A stretch of 64,000 nt of DNA from Flaccisagitta enflata. Lineage: Eukaryota > Chaetognatha > Sagittoidea > Aphragmophora. Positions 1 to 10,714 of the stretch are shown here, one piece after another. The translations under genes were made by a program, and so were the position numbers. The notes under the pieces are model-generated. The model did not search any database. It saw only the letters and a list, made by a program, of their open reading frames with translations, and was not told the DNA's origin. How positions within the stretch are numbered: the stretch's first letter is position 1; each line of letters begins with the position of its first letter. Where the stretch lies: NCBI GenBank assembly GCA_965153355.1, contig OZ231126.1:49104001-49168000 (forward strand), in the 5' to 3' direction.

Positions 1-120
1 GGATTTGGATCTCAGGGCTGGAATTGGCTGCCCATAAAGGATTAATTATGACTTAGCAATGGAGACAACACATTTGCGGGTACGTGATTAAGCGAGCGTG
101 TTTGTTTGAATTTGTGTCCA

Positions 121-189
<69 letters not shown>

Positions 190-487
190 CAGAGGCAGAC
201 AGTGACAGAGAGACAGAGACAGAGAGAGAGATGGAAAAGGACGCGGCGAAAGGAAGGGATTTACGAGATGTTCCCATGCATTTGTTTCGTCTTACCCCTA
301 TTTCCCTATTTCTTTCTGACAGAAATTACCGATGATTGCGCGATGAATTGCGTGTCTGAAACAGGCAGCTTAGAAACCACGATTTCCCTTTTTTGTCTGA
401 AAGGATGAGTTCAACAATTGACAAGAAAAAAAGGCGAAATGAAATTTCAGATAGTTTTGTCTGTTTACATGTGTATACGTATATATT
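1..487. repeat. Intergenic DNA with a (GA)n microsatellite
   Basis: A pure (GA)n tract fills 124-187 and fades into impure GA/CAGA to about 230. The open frames over it are low-complexity RERE/SLSL readings of the repeat. I see no gene in the rest. Confidence 0.85.
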
Positions 488-829
488 TAGTGGGATGACC
501 GAAAATATGGTATAACTCGAACCCCGTCTTCCACGCGGGGGAAATATGACCATTTTCATTATAGATCATGATTGAAAATCTGGTGATGATCTGATAAAGT
601 TTACTCATGACCGCCACCCCCTTGTACCCATAAAAAATATATGGGAAAGAATTTGGCCATTTAGGTTCTTTATTTTTTATAATGGGAAAGTGGGTGGGGT
701 GGTGGTCACGAGTAAACTTTATCTGATCCTCACCAGATTCTAGAGACATTATCTATGATGGAAATGGTCACATCTCTGCCGCGAGGGAGACGAAATTCGA
801 GGTTTACCATATTTTCAGTCACCCTCATA
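488..829. repeat. Foldback (palindromic) element
   Basis: The stretch 491-612 matches the reverse complement of about 703-829, including GAAAATATGGT, the GTCTCC/CGCGG block, GACCATTT and GATAAAGTTTACTC. The arms are about 120 bp and diverged, with a loop of about 90 bp. There is no coding capacity, so it is probably a non-autonomous foldback or MITE-type element. Confidence 0.6.
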
Positions 830-1140
830 TTTAGTCCTGGGCATTACTGTCCCTGCCCCACATTACAGCCCCCGCCCACATATGTACTCGTGATTTTGGG
901 GGTTGGGTCGTTGTTGGTATGTCCGAGGTGGTGATTTCTGATTAAGGTATCATTTGGGGATGAATTGGTGGTCGTTGGGTGAAATTTTCCTCTGGTGTAT
1001 CCAAATCTCGCGAAAATCTTTTAAATCAAAATCGAAGTAAAAGGAAGATGCAATTCTGAAATACGAATTCCGCACTGATAATGTCGCACCATTTATTAAA
1101 AGATGATATGTGATTGACATTTATCACGAGGACAACTGAA

Positions 1141-1302
1141 ACAAGGCCAGATACACGGCCCCCCATTACGTGTGCGGGTAGGCAGGGACAGTAAGGCTAA
1201 ATTGGGCAGGAGCAGTAATGCATAAAGTGTTACAGGCTGACAGATGGACGTATGGATGGACCGACAGACAAAGTGGGTTATTGAATCGCGTGAATGAGAC
1301 TT
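1141..1302 (+). mobile_element. GTCGCG-hairpin dispersed element, copy 1 (decayed)
   Basis: It starts with CAAGGCCAGATACACGGC, continues with the GTGCGGGTAGGCAGGG block, then a GGAC/CCGA-rich segment, and ends near AATCGCGTGAATGAGACT. It is a degraded member of the family best seen at 2681-2826 and 31549-31726. Confidence 0.55.
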
Positions 1303-1616
1303 TCTTTTTCTTTTTTTTCTTTTAGAAAGATTAAAGAATAGTAGAGAATGGAAATTACTTTGCTGTTGTAGAACGTTCATATAGTAATGTTGAGCACAAG
1401 TTGACATATAACTTGAATGCGAACGCGATGGCTATACATCCACCTTCTACAGGCGAAGAAAATGAGAATGAGAGAGAAATAGGGGAAGAGACAAAAGGAA
1501 AGAGAGAGAGATGGCGAGGAAGAGGAAGGAGAGAGATTGGCAATAGTCGCAAAAGCGTTAGATGGTCAGCGGTACCCGTTGCCCCTATGTGAGTGGCTGT
1601 GGGTGTGAGGTGGTTA

Positions 1617-1972
1617 GAGGGGCAGCGGCCCCGAAGGGGCCGATGACCTATGCTGTTTTTATTTGAGCCTCAAGGCTGGAATTAGGGACTGGAGGCTGGA
1701 ACTAGGGCCTTGAGGCTGGAATTTGCGCCTGAAGGCTGGGATTTGAGCCTAGGATTTGGGCCTTGAGGCTGGGATTTGAGCCTCAAGGCTGGGATTTGAG
1801 CCTCAATACTGGGATTTAAGCTTCAAGGCTTGGGTTTGAGCCTCGAGGCTGGGATTTGAGCCTCAAGGGGGGGGGGGGGGACATAGGAGGAGAAGGAGAA
1901 GAAGAAGAAGGAGAAATTTCCCCTATGTGTGAAAGCATAGGTAATCGGCCCCTTCGGGGCCGCTGCCCAAAA
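1617..1972. mobile_element. GCGGCCCC-cap element with an internal 20-bp minisatellite
   Basis: The left cap begins GGGCAGCGGCCCCGAAGGGG and runs to ACCTATGC (1617-1652). The right cap at 1936-1970 is its inverse, GCATAGGTAATCGGCCCCTTC followed by GGGGCCGCTGCCC. Each cap is itself a hairpin. Between them are about ten copies of a 20-bp unit like GCCTCAAGGCTGGGATTTGA and a G13 run at 1867-1879. Related copies are at 22433-22562, 38287-38600 and 58977-59277. Confidence 0.6.
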
Positions 1973-1984
1973 AGGAAGAGACTG

Positions 1985-2470
1985 ATTGAGAGAGACTCAC
2001 TCAGGGGCGTCCCCGTCTCCTGCCAAAGTGCGAGCCATGCGTCTTGTCAAAGAACTGCCAAAATGTATAATGGCCAATATAAATCTGCAGTAATGCAACA
2101 TAACGCTGACACTGGCCACAGTTTTCATGAAGAGGACTCGTTCATCCTTGACGCCAATGACAATTGGAGGACAAAAGCAATGAGAGAAAGTGCATTCATC
2201 AGAGCCCTCCCTCAATCGGAGATCAGACAGAACTGACCGTTACACTCTGCCTACATCCTTGTAAGGCACCGATCACGTCAAGGGGGGCAAAGAAGAGTGA
2301 ACGAGATAGAAACAAAAGCGACAGCTAATCCATCAAATGCCGCCACTCAATCCACTCCCATCGCCACTACTCCCACCTCAGGTCACAATATGGTGACAAG
2401 ACGCATGGCTCGCGCTTTGGCAGGAGACGGGGAAGCCCCTGGTTGAGTATCTCTCAATCGGTCTCTTCCT
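1985..2470 (+). mobile_element. Penelope-like element relic (GIY-YIG endonuclease end)
   Basis: The frame ending at 2236 reads HNADTGHSFHEEDSFILD, then NWRTKAMRESAFI and a terminal N. This resembles the C-terminal half of the GIY-YIG endonuclease domain of Penelope-like retroelements (H..-TGH-F ... A-IL----W--R--RES--I------N). The frame stops at 2236, then coding-like sequence continues to MVTRRMARALAGDGE near 2395-2445. About 50 bp there, ACAAGACGCATGGCTCGCGC onward, is inverted at 1996-2047, giving the element inverted terminal repeats. No reverse transcriptase is present, so this is a truncated copy. The family call rests on motif spacing only. Confidence 0.45.
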
Positions 2471-2680
2471 TTTTGTCAATCCCTCTTTATCCTCTTCGTC
2501 TGCATCTCTCTCTTTCCCTCTGTCTCTTCTCCCATTTCTCTCTCATTCTTATTTTCTTCGCCTGAAGTAGGTGGATGTAAAACCATCGAAATATGGCGTA
2601 TTTGTTTTCGCATCGAAGGGCTCACCAGTTGTATGTCAATTTGTACTCAACAGTACAATAAGAATAAAGAATAGATTAAA

Positions 2681-2826
2681 CAAGGCCGGATACACGGCAA
2701 TCCAGTCGCGGACGGTTGGGCAGGAGCTGTAATGCCAAAACCGCTCATAATTCAAAAATGTGACCTACCGACCTACCGACCGACCGACACGGCAAGGTGT
2801 AGAGTCGCGTGTCCGCGACTAAAAAC
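2681..2826 (+). mobile_element. GTCGCG-hairpin dispersed element, copy 2 (compact, complete)
   Basis: A nearly minimal member of 146 bp. It has left end CAAGGCCGGATACACGGC, then CAGTCGCGGACGG-TTGGGCAGGAG, a CCGACCTACCGACCGACC tract, and a right-end hairpin GTCGCGTGTCCGCGAC followed by TAAAAA. It is useful as the family consensus. Confidence 0.7.
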
Positions 2827-2965
2827 CTGTATGATAAGGGGGGGGGGGGGGCTAATTATGCGGCTTCTGTTATTGATAACGCCTTGATGATAATGATAGA
2901 TCATTACTTTAATTTAATGATATTCAGTCCCACAGGGCTGTCATTCAAATCGGCGGAAATTTCAG

Positions 2966-3009
2966 CAATGAGGGAAAATTGGCGATCAGAGATTGAACGC
3001 TGGAAACGT
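2966..3009 (+). CDS. Candidate short internal exon
   Basis: A good acceptor (GAAATTTCAG) is followed by a 44-bp open stretch reading MRENWRSEIERWKR and a good donor (GTAAGC). No partner exon was found, so this could be chance. Confidence 0.22.
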
Positions 3010-3130
3010 GTAAGCAGAAATGGCATTGAGATTGAGAAAAGAAATGTAATACCTAATGGCAAATAAATGGGCTAAAGGCCTGACGGATGATTTTGGTCCA
3101 TGAGGGGAGGGGGGGGGGGAGTTTTTTAAA

Positions 3131-3230
3131 GCCTTTGTAAGGGGGTTGTTGTTTAGGGTTAAGGATGGGGTTAAGGTTAGGCATGGGGTTGGGGCTGGTT
3201 TTAGGGTTAGGATTAGGGCTAGGAGAATTC
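3131..3230. repeat. Degenerate telomere-like G-rich repeat
   Basis: Several TTAGGG, TTAAGG and GGGGTTAGG-like words lie in one strand orientation, ending TAGGGTTAGGATTAGGGCTAGG. It is an interstitial telomere-like tract, too irregular to be a functional telomere. Confidence 0.5.
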
Positions 3231-3347
3231 CAGGTTTTATACATCACAACCCGAATCTGCTCGAAGTAAAGCTTCGCCCTGGCGTGAAATCACGAAAAAA
3301 CTGAAGCATCGTAACGTCTTATCAAGAATCGCTGCATAGTCAAAGAA

Positions 3348-3455
3348 AAAACAACACCAACACCAACACTACCAACACCACCAACACCAGCAACACCAAC
3401 ACCAACACCAACAACAACCAACAACAGCCATGACAACAACGACAACAACAACCAT

Positions 3456-3503
<48 letters not shown>

Positions 3504-3549
3504 AATTTGGGAAATAGGATACAATTTCAGACACACGCGCATGCACAGT

Positions 3550-3582
<33 letters not shown>
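3348..3582. repeat. Compound (CAACAC)n/(AAC)n/(CA)n microsatellite
   Basis: CAACAC and AAC units run to about 3500, and an uninterrupted (CA)n lies at 3552-3582. The overlapping frames (poly-L, poly-V, poly-C, CVCV) are repeat readings. Confidence 0.9.
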
Positions 3583-3585
<3 letters not shown>

Positions 3586-3798
3586 CAAAACTTTCGCCTT
3601 GTTTTGTAAGAGGTGTTACACGCTCGCACGCAAACACACGCGCATGCACAAACATGCGTGTGAACCTATGGTTTCCATTCAGGTGCGATGGACTCAATCA
3701 ATCTGGCTTATGGTGTCATTTTGGGACAAGGGGCACAAGGGCAAGGGCGGGGGGCACAAAGCACAAGGACAACGAAATGAGAAAAAAGAATAAACAAA

Positions 3799-3955
3799 GG
3801 GTGCGTCTGCATTCACCATATCATTTGGATATTCTATCTGGATATCAATATCCGGATATTCTACATAGTGAATTTACAAAATTTACAACATGAAATATCC
3901 GGATGTTAATATTCAAATAAAATATCTGAGTAAGCTGATTAATGCAGACACACCT
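3799..3955. mobile_element. MITE, family A, copy 1
   Basis: A 157-bp AT-rich element with inverted ends GGGTGCGTCTGCATT and AATGCAGACACACCT and an inner palindrome around ATCTGGATATCAATATCCGG. A second copy lies at 6023-6179 in the same orientation. Confidence 0.7.
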
Positions 3956-3969
3956 GATGAAGGAAGGAA

Positions 3970-4009
<40 letters not shown>

Positions 4010-4150
4010 GGACACATAGAAAGACAGACAGACAGAGAGAAAGAGAAAGAGAAAGAGAAAGAGACAAAGGGACAAACTCACGTAGAAAAATGGCAGCAAC
4101 AGAGAGTCAGGGAGACGGAAACAGAGGGACTAAGAGACAGACAAAAAAAA
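3970..4150. repeat. (GA)n and GA/CAGA-rich low-complexity DNA
   Basis: (GA)n at about 3971-4008 is followed by GACAGA and GAAAGA motifs. It is non-coding. Confidence 0.85.
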
Positions 4151-4559
4151 AAAAGACAAAAAAAGGACGGGCTTTGAATGTTTGTCTCTCATCTGCGGTT
4201 AACGAGCCGACCATTTTATATAACGTTCAGTAACTTGGTTCCTCTTTTCATCCTTCGTTACGTCATGTTCATTTCGGTCATGTTTATTTCAGTCATGTAT
4301 GAAAAGATGACAGTGACCCAAAAACAGAATCAATGAATGGCTAAAGAAATGAATTTTGCAAAAAAAAAAAACCCTCTTTTCATACATAACTGAAATGAAT
4401 TGTGACTCTAAAAAGTTCATTGGGAACAACGTCGCGTGCCAACCATTCAAACAAAATTCCCGGCAAACATGACAAAATGAACAAAAGAGATTTCAAACCG
4501 AAAAAGTGGCAGACAGGCACATTGAATGCGACTTTGTGGTGCCGCTTCCAGATTGGCAG

Positions 4560-4650
4560 AAACTCGAAAATCAACATCTGTGACAGACAGACGGACGGAC
4601 TGACAGACGGACAAAGTGATTTCAACTGTCGCGTGGCACACGACTAAAAA
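4560..4650 (+). mobile_element. GTCGCG-hairpin element, 3' end only
   Basis: GACAGACAGACGGACGGACTGACAG is followed by GTCGCGTGGCACACGACTAAAAA. The left end is missing or unrecognisable. Confidence 0.5.
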
Positions 4651-4894
4651 CACGTCATCCGTGGCTAGGAAGACAGTATTTTTGTTTAGACAGAAACGGA
4701 TGCAGAAATTAGGAAATTGAAAATGTGTTCAGGTCGTTAACGGTGTCAAAACTTCACCCTATCCTGATCTTTACCTTACGCTGTTGTTGATGAATGGAAA
4801 AAAGTTGCGACTTAGGGCAAATTTAGGTTTAGCATTTCCAGCGGGAATCCAGAAACGTGCGGCGCCAGACGGGGCACGTGACGAGGGGGGGGGG

Positions 4895-5515
4895 GCTTTT
4901 GGGTGGTTAGAGGCTGGTTGCTGGGTGGTTAGAGGCTGGGTAATACCCCAGTGAATTTCTTATTCGGTAATACCCTAGTGAATATCTTATTCATGCATTA
5001 GTTAAAAACGTTTTCATGATTGCTGAATTTTTTCCAAAATCTTTGAAAAGGGCCTTTCTACACCTTAAGTTAAGACCTATTTTGTTTATTGACAAGCTCA
5101 ATTGCCCCTACAACTTTAAGAAAATCATTTTTTCTTAATTTTCCATAATTTTGATTATTTAAGCTATTGTTAGAAAAGCTGTTCAAAAATATCAGTTTAC
5201 GGTTACCCATCGAAAACTGATAAGAAAACAAAAATATGGGTATGGGAATTTTCTTCAGCTGGGCTGATCTGGCTCATAGTGAAGGCGGTTTGAGCTTTTT
5301 GGGGTGGTTGGTAGGTGGTTAGAGGCTGGGTATGGGAATTTTCTTTAGCTGGGCTGATCTGGCTCATAGCGGAGGCGGTTTGGGCCTTTTGGGGTGGTTG
5401 CTTGGTGGTTAGAGGCTGGGTATAGGGATTTTCTTTAGCTGGGCTGATCTGGCTTATAGTGAAGGCGGTTTGAGCCTTTTGGGGTGCTTGCTGGGTGGTT
5501 AGAGGCTGGGTATGA
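4895..5515. repeat. 90-bp minisatellite
   Basis: Three full and one or two partial copies of a ~90-bp unit built around TTCTTTAGCTGGGCTGATCTGG and GGTGGTTAGAGGCTGGGTAT. Because the period is divisible by three, the minus strand stays open and shows 30-residue repeats. A single further copy lies at 6241-6336. Confidence 0.8.
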
Positions 5516-6022
5516 CGGCGAGCATCTGAAGGCAAGATTTAGTGTGTCAACTGGGGTCAAAATCGAAAATTTCATAAGATAACATTAAAAAAATCACTGT
5601 AGTATATCATGGTAAATATCTATTTGCAAAATTTGCATTCAAAAGAGCAAGTACTGATTCCAATAACTAAAAATATTCATGAAATGTTTTTCAAAATTTC
5701 ATATTTGTTCACCGACAGGAGGCTTGTCAAAATTATAACTTTGCATAGCACATGAAAAAACAAAAAAAATGAAGAACATAGCTGCCTTCCAAAATTGATT
5801 ACAGAGGTGGCTATGTTTTTGAAATGCAAAATTCCTTTGCATTTGTATGTTTTATTATTTTGACAGCAGCAATTGGATAAAAAGTGTAAGCAAAATTTCA
5901 TTAAAAACCCTTTTTTCTTTACTTCGCTTATGTGGATTGCTGATTTTAAGGTTCTTTTGAGGTCAGCATATGACAAAGACAATTTGTCTCTTGAAAATAT
6001 TTTTGGCATCATTATTATCTGA

Positions 6023-6179
6023 GGGTGCGTCTGCATTCACCATGTTATTTAGATAATTTATCTGGATATCAATATCCGGATATTCTACATAGTAAATTTA
6101 CAAAATTTACTACATGAAATATCCAGATATTAATATTCAAATAAAATATCCGAATAAGCTGATTAATGCAGACACACCT
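6023..6179. mobile_element. MITE, family A, copy 2
   Basis: The same length, ends and internal ATCTGGATATCAATATCCGG palindrome as the copy at 3799-3955, with scattered substitutions. Confidence 0.7.
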
Positions 6180-6240
6180 CAAGTATAGTTAAAAAAAAAA
6201 TGAGACGAAACACTAATTGTGGCACCAAATGCTCGCCGTC

Positions 6241-7290
6241 GTATGGGAATTTTCTTTAGCTGGGCTGATCTGGCGCATAGTGAAGGCGGTTTGAGCCTTT
6301 TAGAGTGGTTGCTGGATGGTTAGAGGCTAGGTATGTATGAAAAGTGGAACAATATCCCTCACTATCCCAAACTGAAATAAATGGAGGAGGGCCTTGTGAA
6401 CCCTCACTGACTAGTTATTACGCGCACCACTCCTAGTTTTCCATAAAACAGAATCTGAAAAACATTCCTCTCAACCTAACCCAAAAGCAAACTGCTTACC
6501 AAAAGTAGTTAGGGCAATGATTGTTACTTTTATAACCAAAATTCAACAAATCACCTGAGGGTAACATTGTTAAGAAACCATACTCTTTAAGAGGATAAAA
6601 TCGAGGTCAAGCTTAATGCAACCGCTGGACATTCTAAACCAAGGTACTGAGTAGTATGAAAAGTGGAACAATATCCCTCACTATCCCAAACTGAAATAAA
6701 TGGAAGAGGGCCTTGTGAACCCTCACTGTCTGAGATAGGAGGCCCAGGCACCAGTGGGACCGGTGAGAGCAGGGTACGACAAAGTGGCCAAGCACTTAAG
6801 CATTGCTTGTAGGCAACTAGCAGATTTTGCAGGCAGGGACACAGAAAAAAAATTATTAGAAGAAAATAAAAAAAAAAGAAAAAAGAAGAGATAATTTAAA
6901 AAACAAAAACATCACAGATTTGTACATGCCTTTAAAATATGCTTTAAAATTATTCATTTTATTTAAAGAAATAAATTAAAATTAACTATTTATTATGAAA
7001 AATTTACAGATATACTGCCATGTCAGTACAAAAATTGTTTCTTGTTTTATTTCTCATTATATTCAAGAAAACACTATATGAAGATTTATATAATTTTTTT
7101 TTGTTTTGTTTGTCATTATATCTAGGATATTATTACATGAAGAGTAATTCCAATATTTTGTAGGCAGGAATTGGTAGAAAAATCTTGCTTGTAGGCAGCT
7201 GAAATTTTTGTTGAGCCCTGACCACTCCTAGTTTTCCATAGAACAGAATCTGAGAAACATTCCTCTCAACCTAACCCAAAAACAAACTAC
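6241..7290. repeat. Locally duplicated non-coding segments
   Basis: About 75 bp starting GTATGAAAAGTGGAACAATA occurs at 6338 and again at 6653. About 70 bp starting CCACTCCTAGTTTTCCATA occurs at 6427 and again at 7221. The stretch 6730-7220 between the outer copies is AT-rich and looks inserted. No gene is seen. Confidence 0.6.
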
Positions 7291-7406
7291 TTTTATAATA
7301 CCATATCATACCATTGACTTTACAGACGAAGCCTTTCATACAAAATTTACTTCGGGCAGGAACAGTACCGTGGTGCGTTTATATGTGCTTGCGTTCTGTT
7401 TCTTTT

Positions 7407-7407
<1 letters not shown>

Positions 7408-7465
<58 letters not shown>

Positions 7466-7881
7466 CCGGTACCATTCGACCGGTATTCTCGGTATTTGTT
7501 TGGTGTTCGTGATTATGTGTGTGATGGGCGATCTGTCGATGTCTTTACATGTATATTTGAATTTATATATTTGGCTGTTAAATATTATTAATGTGTGTGT
7601 GTAATGTGTGTAGCTGTGTGTCGTATATTATCGTAATGTGTCAGCCATGGCTGTGTGTCGTATAATGTGTGGTGGCGTGGTGGTGAGTGAGTGGTGAAGA
7701 GAGAGGAGAGAGAGCTTGCAGGCGGCCTCTGCCCCTTTGATGATCATTAGTGGTGCATTGGCCTCCTGCCTACTAAATGGCTTCTGCCCCACCACTGAAA
7801 CAATAGCATCGTTAAATACATGTCTGCACATCAGAACATGTCATTCGTTGGTAACCTATACTATATATATATATATATATA

Positions 7882-7930
<49 letters not shown>
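7408..7930. repeat. (TG)n, (TA)n and (CT)n microsatellites
   Basis: (TG)n at 7409-7464, then (TA)n followed by (CT)n at 7861-7927. The intervening GT-rich DNA shows no convincing exon. Confidence 0.85.
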
Positions 7931-7931
<1 letters not shown>

Positions 7932-7978
7932 CTCTGAAAATCACCTGTTGCTTCAAATAAGATAAGGCGCTGACTTAC

Positions 7979-8085
7979 CTCTGATACGTCTCGATCGTAG
8001 ATGTTCAAATAGTGCGCGATCATGGACGCTCGATGTGACCGTCATTATTCGACACCGCCGCTCATATCGCTCAAATCTTGGTGGG
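7979..8085 (-). CDS. Candidate exon of unknown gene
   Basis: Read on the minus strand, an open stretch (PPRFERYERRCRIMTVTSS, then LFEHLRSRRIR) ends at a consensus donor AGAG|GTAAGT. The acceptor TTCATCAG is weak. It lies downstream of the 8338-8561 exon on the same strand, but the phases do not join directly. No family is recognised. Confidence 0.3.
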
Positions 8086-8337
8086 CTGATGAACAATAAT
8101 TCCTTCCAGGAAAATGAAAGGCAAAGAATGATATACATGATATACTGGATGTATTTGGGCAGTCAGAAAATCTTAAAAACAGCCATTGCATATTTCATTA
8201 ATGAACTAAGCAGGATGGATATTTTCTGTGAATATTTATCACAATGCACATATTGCATGAATATCTTTTCTATACAAGTCAAACAAACAAAGATCCAGAA
8301 CTTAACTATGATGCATTTTAAATCAACAAAGTCCCAG

Positions 8338-8561
8338 TCAGAATGTAAAACATGTTTCATGAAGTTCTAACACAATCTCCTTTACTTCTGTTACTGTATA
8401 GTCAAAGATCTTAAGAAGATCAGTGTGTGATGTTCTCAGTGATCTCGGTAATTCATAATCTTCAGAATCTTGCAAAGTCTTATGGATCAGATCCGATACT
8501 CTCAGTAACTCAGATAAAGTCATTTCTTCACCAAAATCTGATTCAGCTGACTCGGTGGCTT
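8338..8561 (-). CDS. Terminal exon of an unrecognised gene
   Basis: On the minus strand, an acceptor (GCATCTCAG at 8562-8570) leads into a 224-bp exon of two phase bases plus 74 codons, ending at a stop at 8338-8340. It encodes an acidic, probably helical segment: ESAESDFGEEMTLSELLRVS, then DLIHKTLQDSEDYELPRSL, then TDLLKIFDYTVTEVKEIVLE. The composition is protein-like and not repeat-derived. It could be a scaffold or helical-bundle C terminus, or the tail of a domesticated transposase. I do not recognise the family and found no upstream exon. Confidence 0.45.
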
Positions 8562-8579
8562 CTGAGATGCATATGAAGA

Positions 8580-10700
8580 GAAAAGGAAAGAGGAGAGGAA
8601 GGAAGGAAGAGGGCAGAGAGAGAGAGAGGAGAAGAGAGAAGAGAGAGAGGGGAGAGGGAGAGTGACTGTCAGCATATAAGCCTTTTCATTTGAGTGGGTA
8701 AAAGTATCTTCTTTATCTATATAACATATATATTCTCTCTATATATATATATATATATATCTCTCATATATCTCTCTCTATATACTAATATCTCTCTCTC
8801 TGTGCAAAACACATACTTGCTATTACAACACCTGCCATCACTGCATAGTGAATGCAATTTCACAAAGAAAACTTTGCTTATTCACAGTGAATAGCAACTC
8901 TATAAGATCTGGCGATCGATCAGATTGTCATCGATCCCGTCGCGCCGAGAAAAGAACGGAAAAATGCTGCAAATCATAACTGTGACCTCATCGATATGTT
9001 AATTGCCAGCCAGATCGAGTCTGAATCCAAAGCATAACTAAAAATATTCTGCTAGATCTGGTTCTCAGCATGGTGAAAGGCAGTAGCAACAGTTATGGTG
9101 ATGGTTATATCTGTGACACGAGATCCTGTTCATGGCGATGCCTTGCTGTGGAAGAGTATGTCATCGAAGCTGCAAATAACATCATAATGATATCGTGCAG
9201 TACAAACTAGTTGCTCAGAGATTTCTCGCTAAAACCATTCTGACTGACAAGTAATTTAACATAAACATCTGATATAACAGTATATTGATATATGTTATGT
9301 GGAACCTGACGTTATTTATCTTACTGCGGTAAAATCAATGGTGATTATGTTCTCATCATCAAACTCAGTAATAAAATCTATCACTTTACACATTTTTAAT
9401 ATCCTTTTCGATAGTCACATTTCAGTTAAATACAACCTGATGTAATACTATAACAACTCTCTCTGTGTCAGAACACCAGCACAATGTATGCAATATTTTG
9501 ATCATTTCCAATTCATAATTATGTGAGGTATTTTCCAATGACAATTACATAGTGGAGCAACCTTTTATTTTGACACGGTGGACTTCATCACATCAAAATA
9601 ATTATAAGTATAAGTATAGATATTCTGCATTCACATTCAATGTAACAGTATCTTGGATTTAATCTAATGTCATGTTTTTGAGGAAGCGTAATCAGCTACT
9701 AATGCGTATTCAGTGTCTACTGGAAGTGTAGTATTTACTAGTGCAGTCTTAGCCTCTGCAGGTATCCACTTGTCAGTCTGTGTCATCCCACAAAATTCCA
9801 TTTTGTTTTTAATTAGATGATGCCACGGCTCTACAAGCAAATTGTCTGTCTATCATCCATAGTCAGCTACTGCTACTTTTGACATTCCTGTTGTGCACTG
9901 CTTAATGCATGGTGCTTCATCACTGCCTCTTACCAGCACGCGGCGCTGTTAATATCGACCAGGGAAACATGTAGACTATAACCGAATGTATCTTAATCAT
10001 CTGCTGAAGATATCTTCTGAAATATCTGCCGTCAATCCTCTTATGCTCATATTCAGCGCGGATTACGAAAAACCTGGTCTGATCGAAATAGCAATTAACA
10101 ATGTTAGGCTGAAAACATTTCAGTACGCGACTCTGCAACGTGTCATTGCGGCCTCGAAAACTGGAACGCTGGTGTGACGTAATGCGGAAGACGAACTGGA
10201 AAATCAAACATTTTTGTGTGTGAGCGTAATTTTAAAAGAAGGAAATGTAATTGCAAAAAAATAAAATATATGACGCTGCACTCGAAGGTCTGTCCATACT
10301 ATAAAGTGATTGATTATGCGGAGTCAGCAAAGTGATCAAACTTACTGTTTGTCTGGGAATCATGTCGACCACATCATACTATTATGCTATGATCATCATA
10401 CATAGCTCTGATATCTCACCTGGTAATACGCAATCCAGAAGAACATGAAAAAGACCAATTAATAACCATATTCAATATTAGGATTTTAATAGTATGAAAG
10501 CCGTCTGCAGACCACAGACGAACTCTGTCGGAACGCATCTAAGGTGTGTCCCGAGTCTAGATATTCGAGCAACTTCGTCTGTTCTATCGACTCGGTATTC
10601 ATTGCCGCAAATATCGCCAGGCGGTAATAAGGGTTTTTTATGTTTATTCGTCCGTGGAGACTCATCAAAATCGATGATGATTTCCTTCGTGATCTTTGCG
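8580..10700. other. Stretch without a supported gene
   Basis: GA-rich DNA lies at 8580-8665 and mixed TA/CT microsatellite at 8700-8800. Beyond that is ordinary AT-rich sequence. Open frames at 9920-10207 and 10486-10794 have no good splice borders and stay uncalled. Confidence 0.6.
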
Positions 10701-10714
10701 CCCCGGCAATCTGG

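Noticed and set aside
5203-5535. Minus frame with three 30-residue repeats (QPLTT..PPQKAQTA)
   Set aside because: The 90-bp minisatellite is a multiple of three; the isolated unit at 6241 has no frame context, and no splice sites fit.
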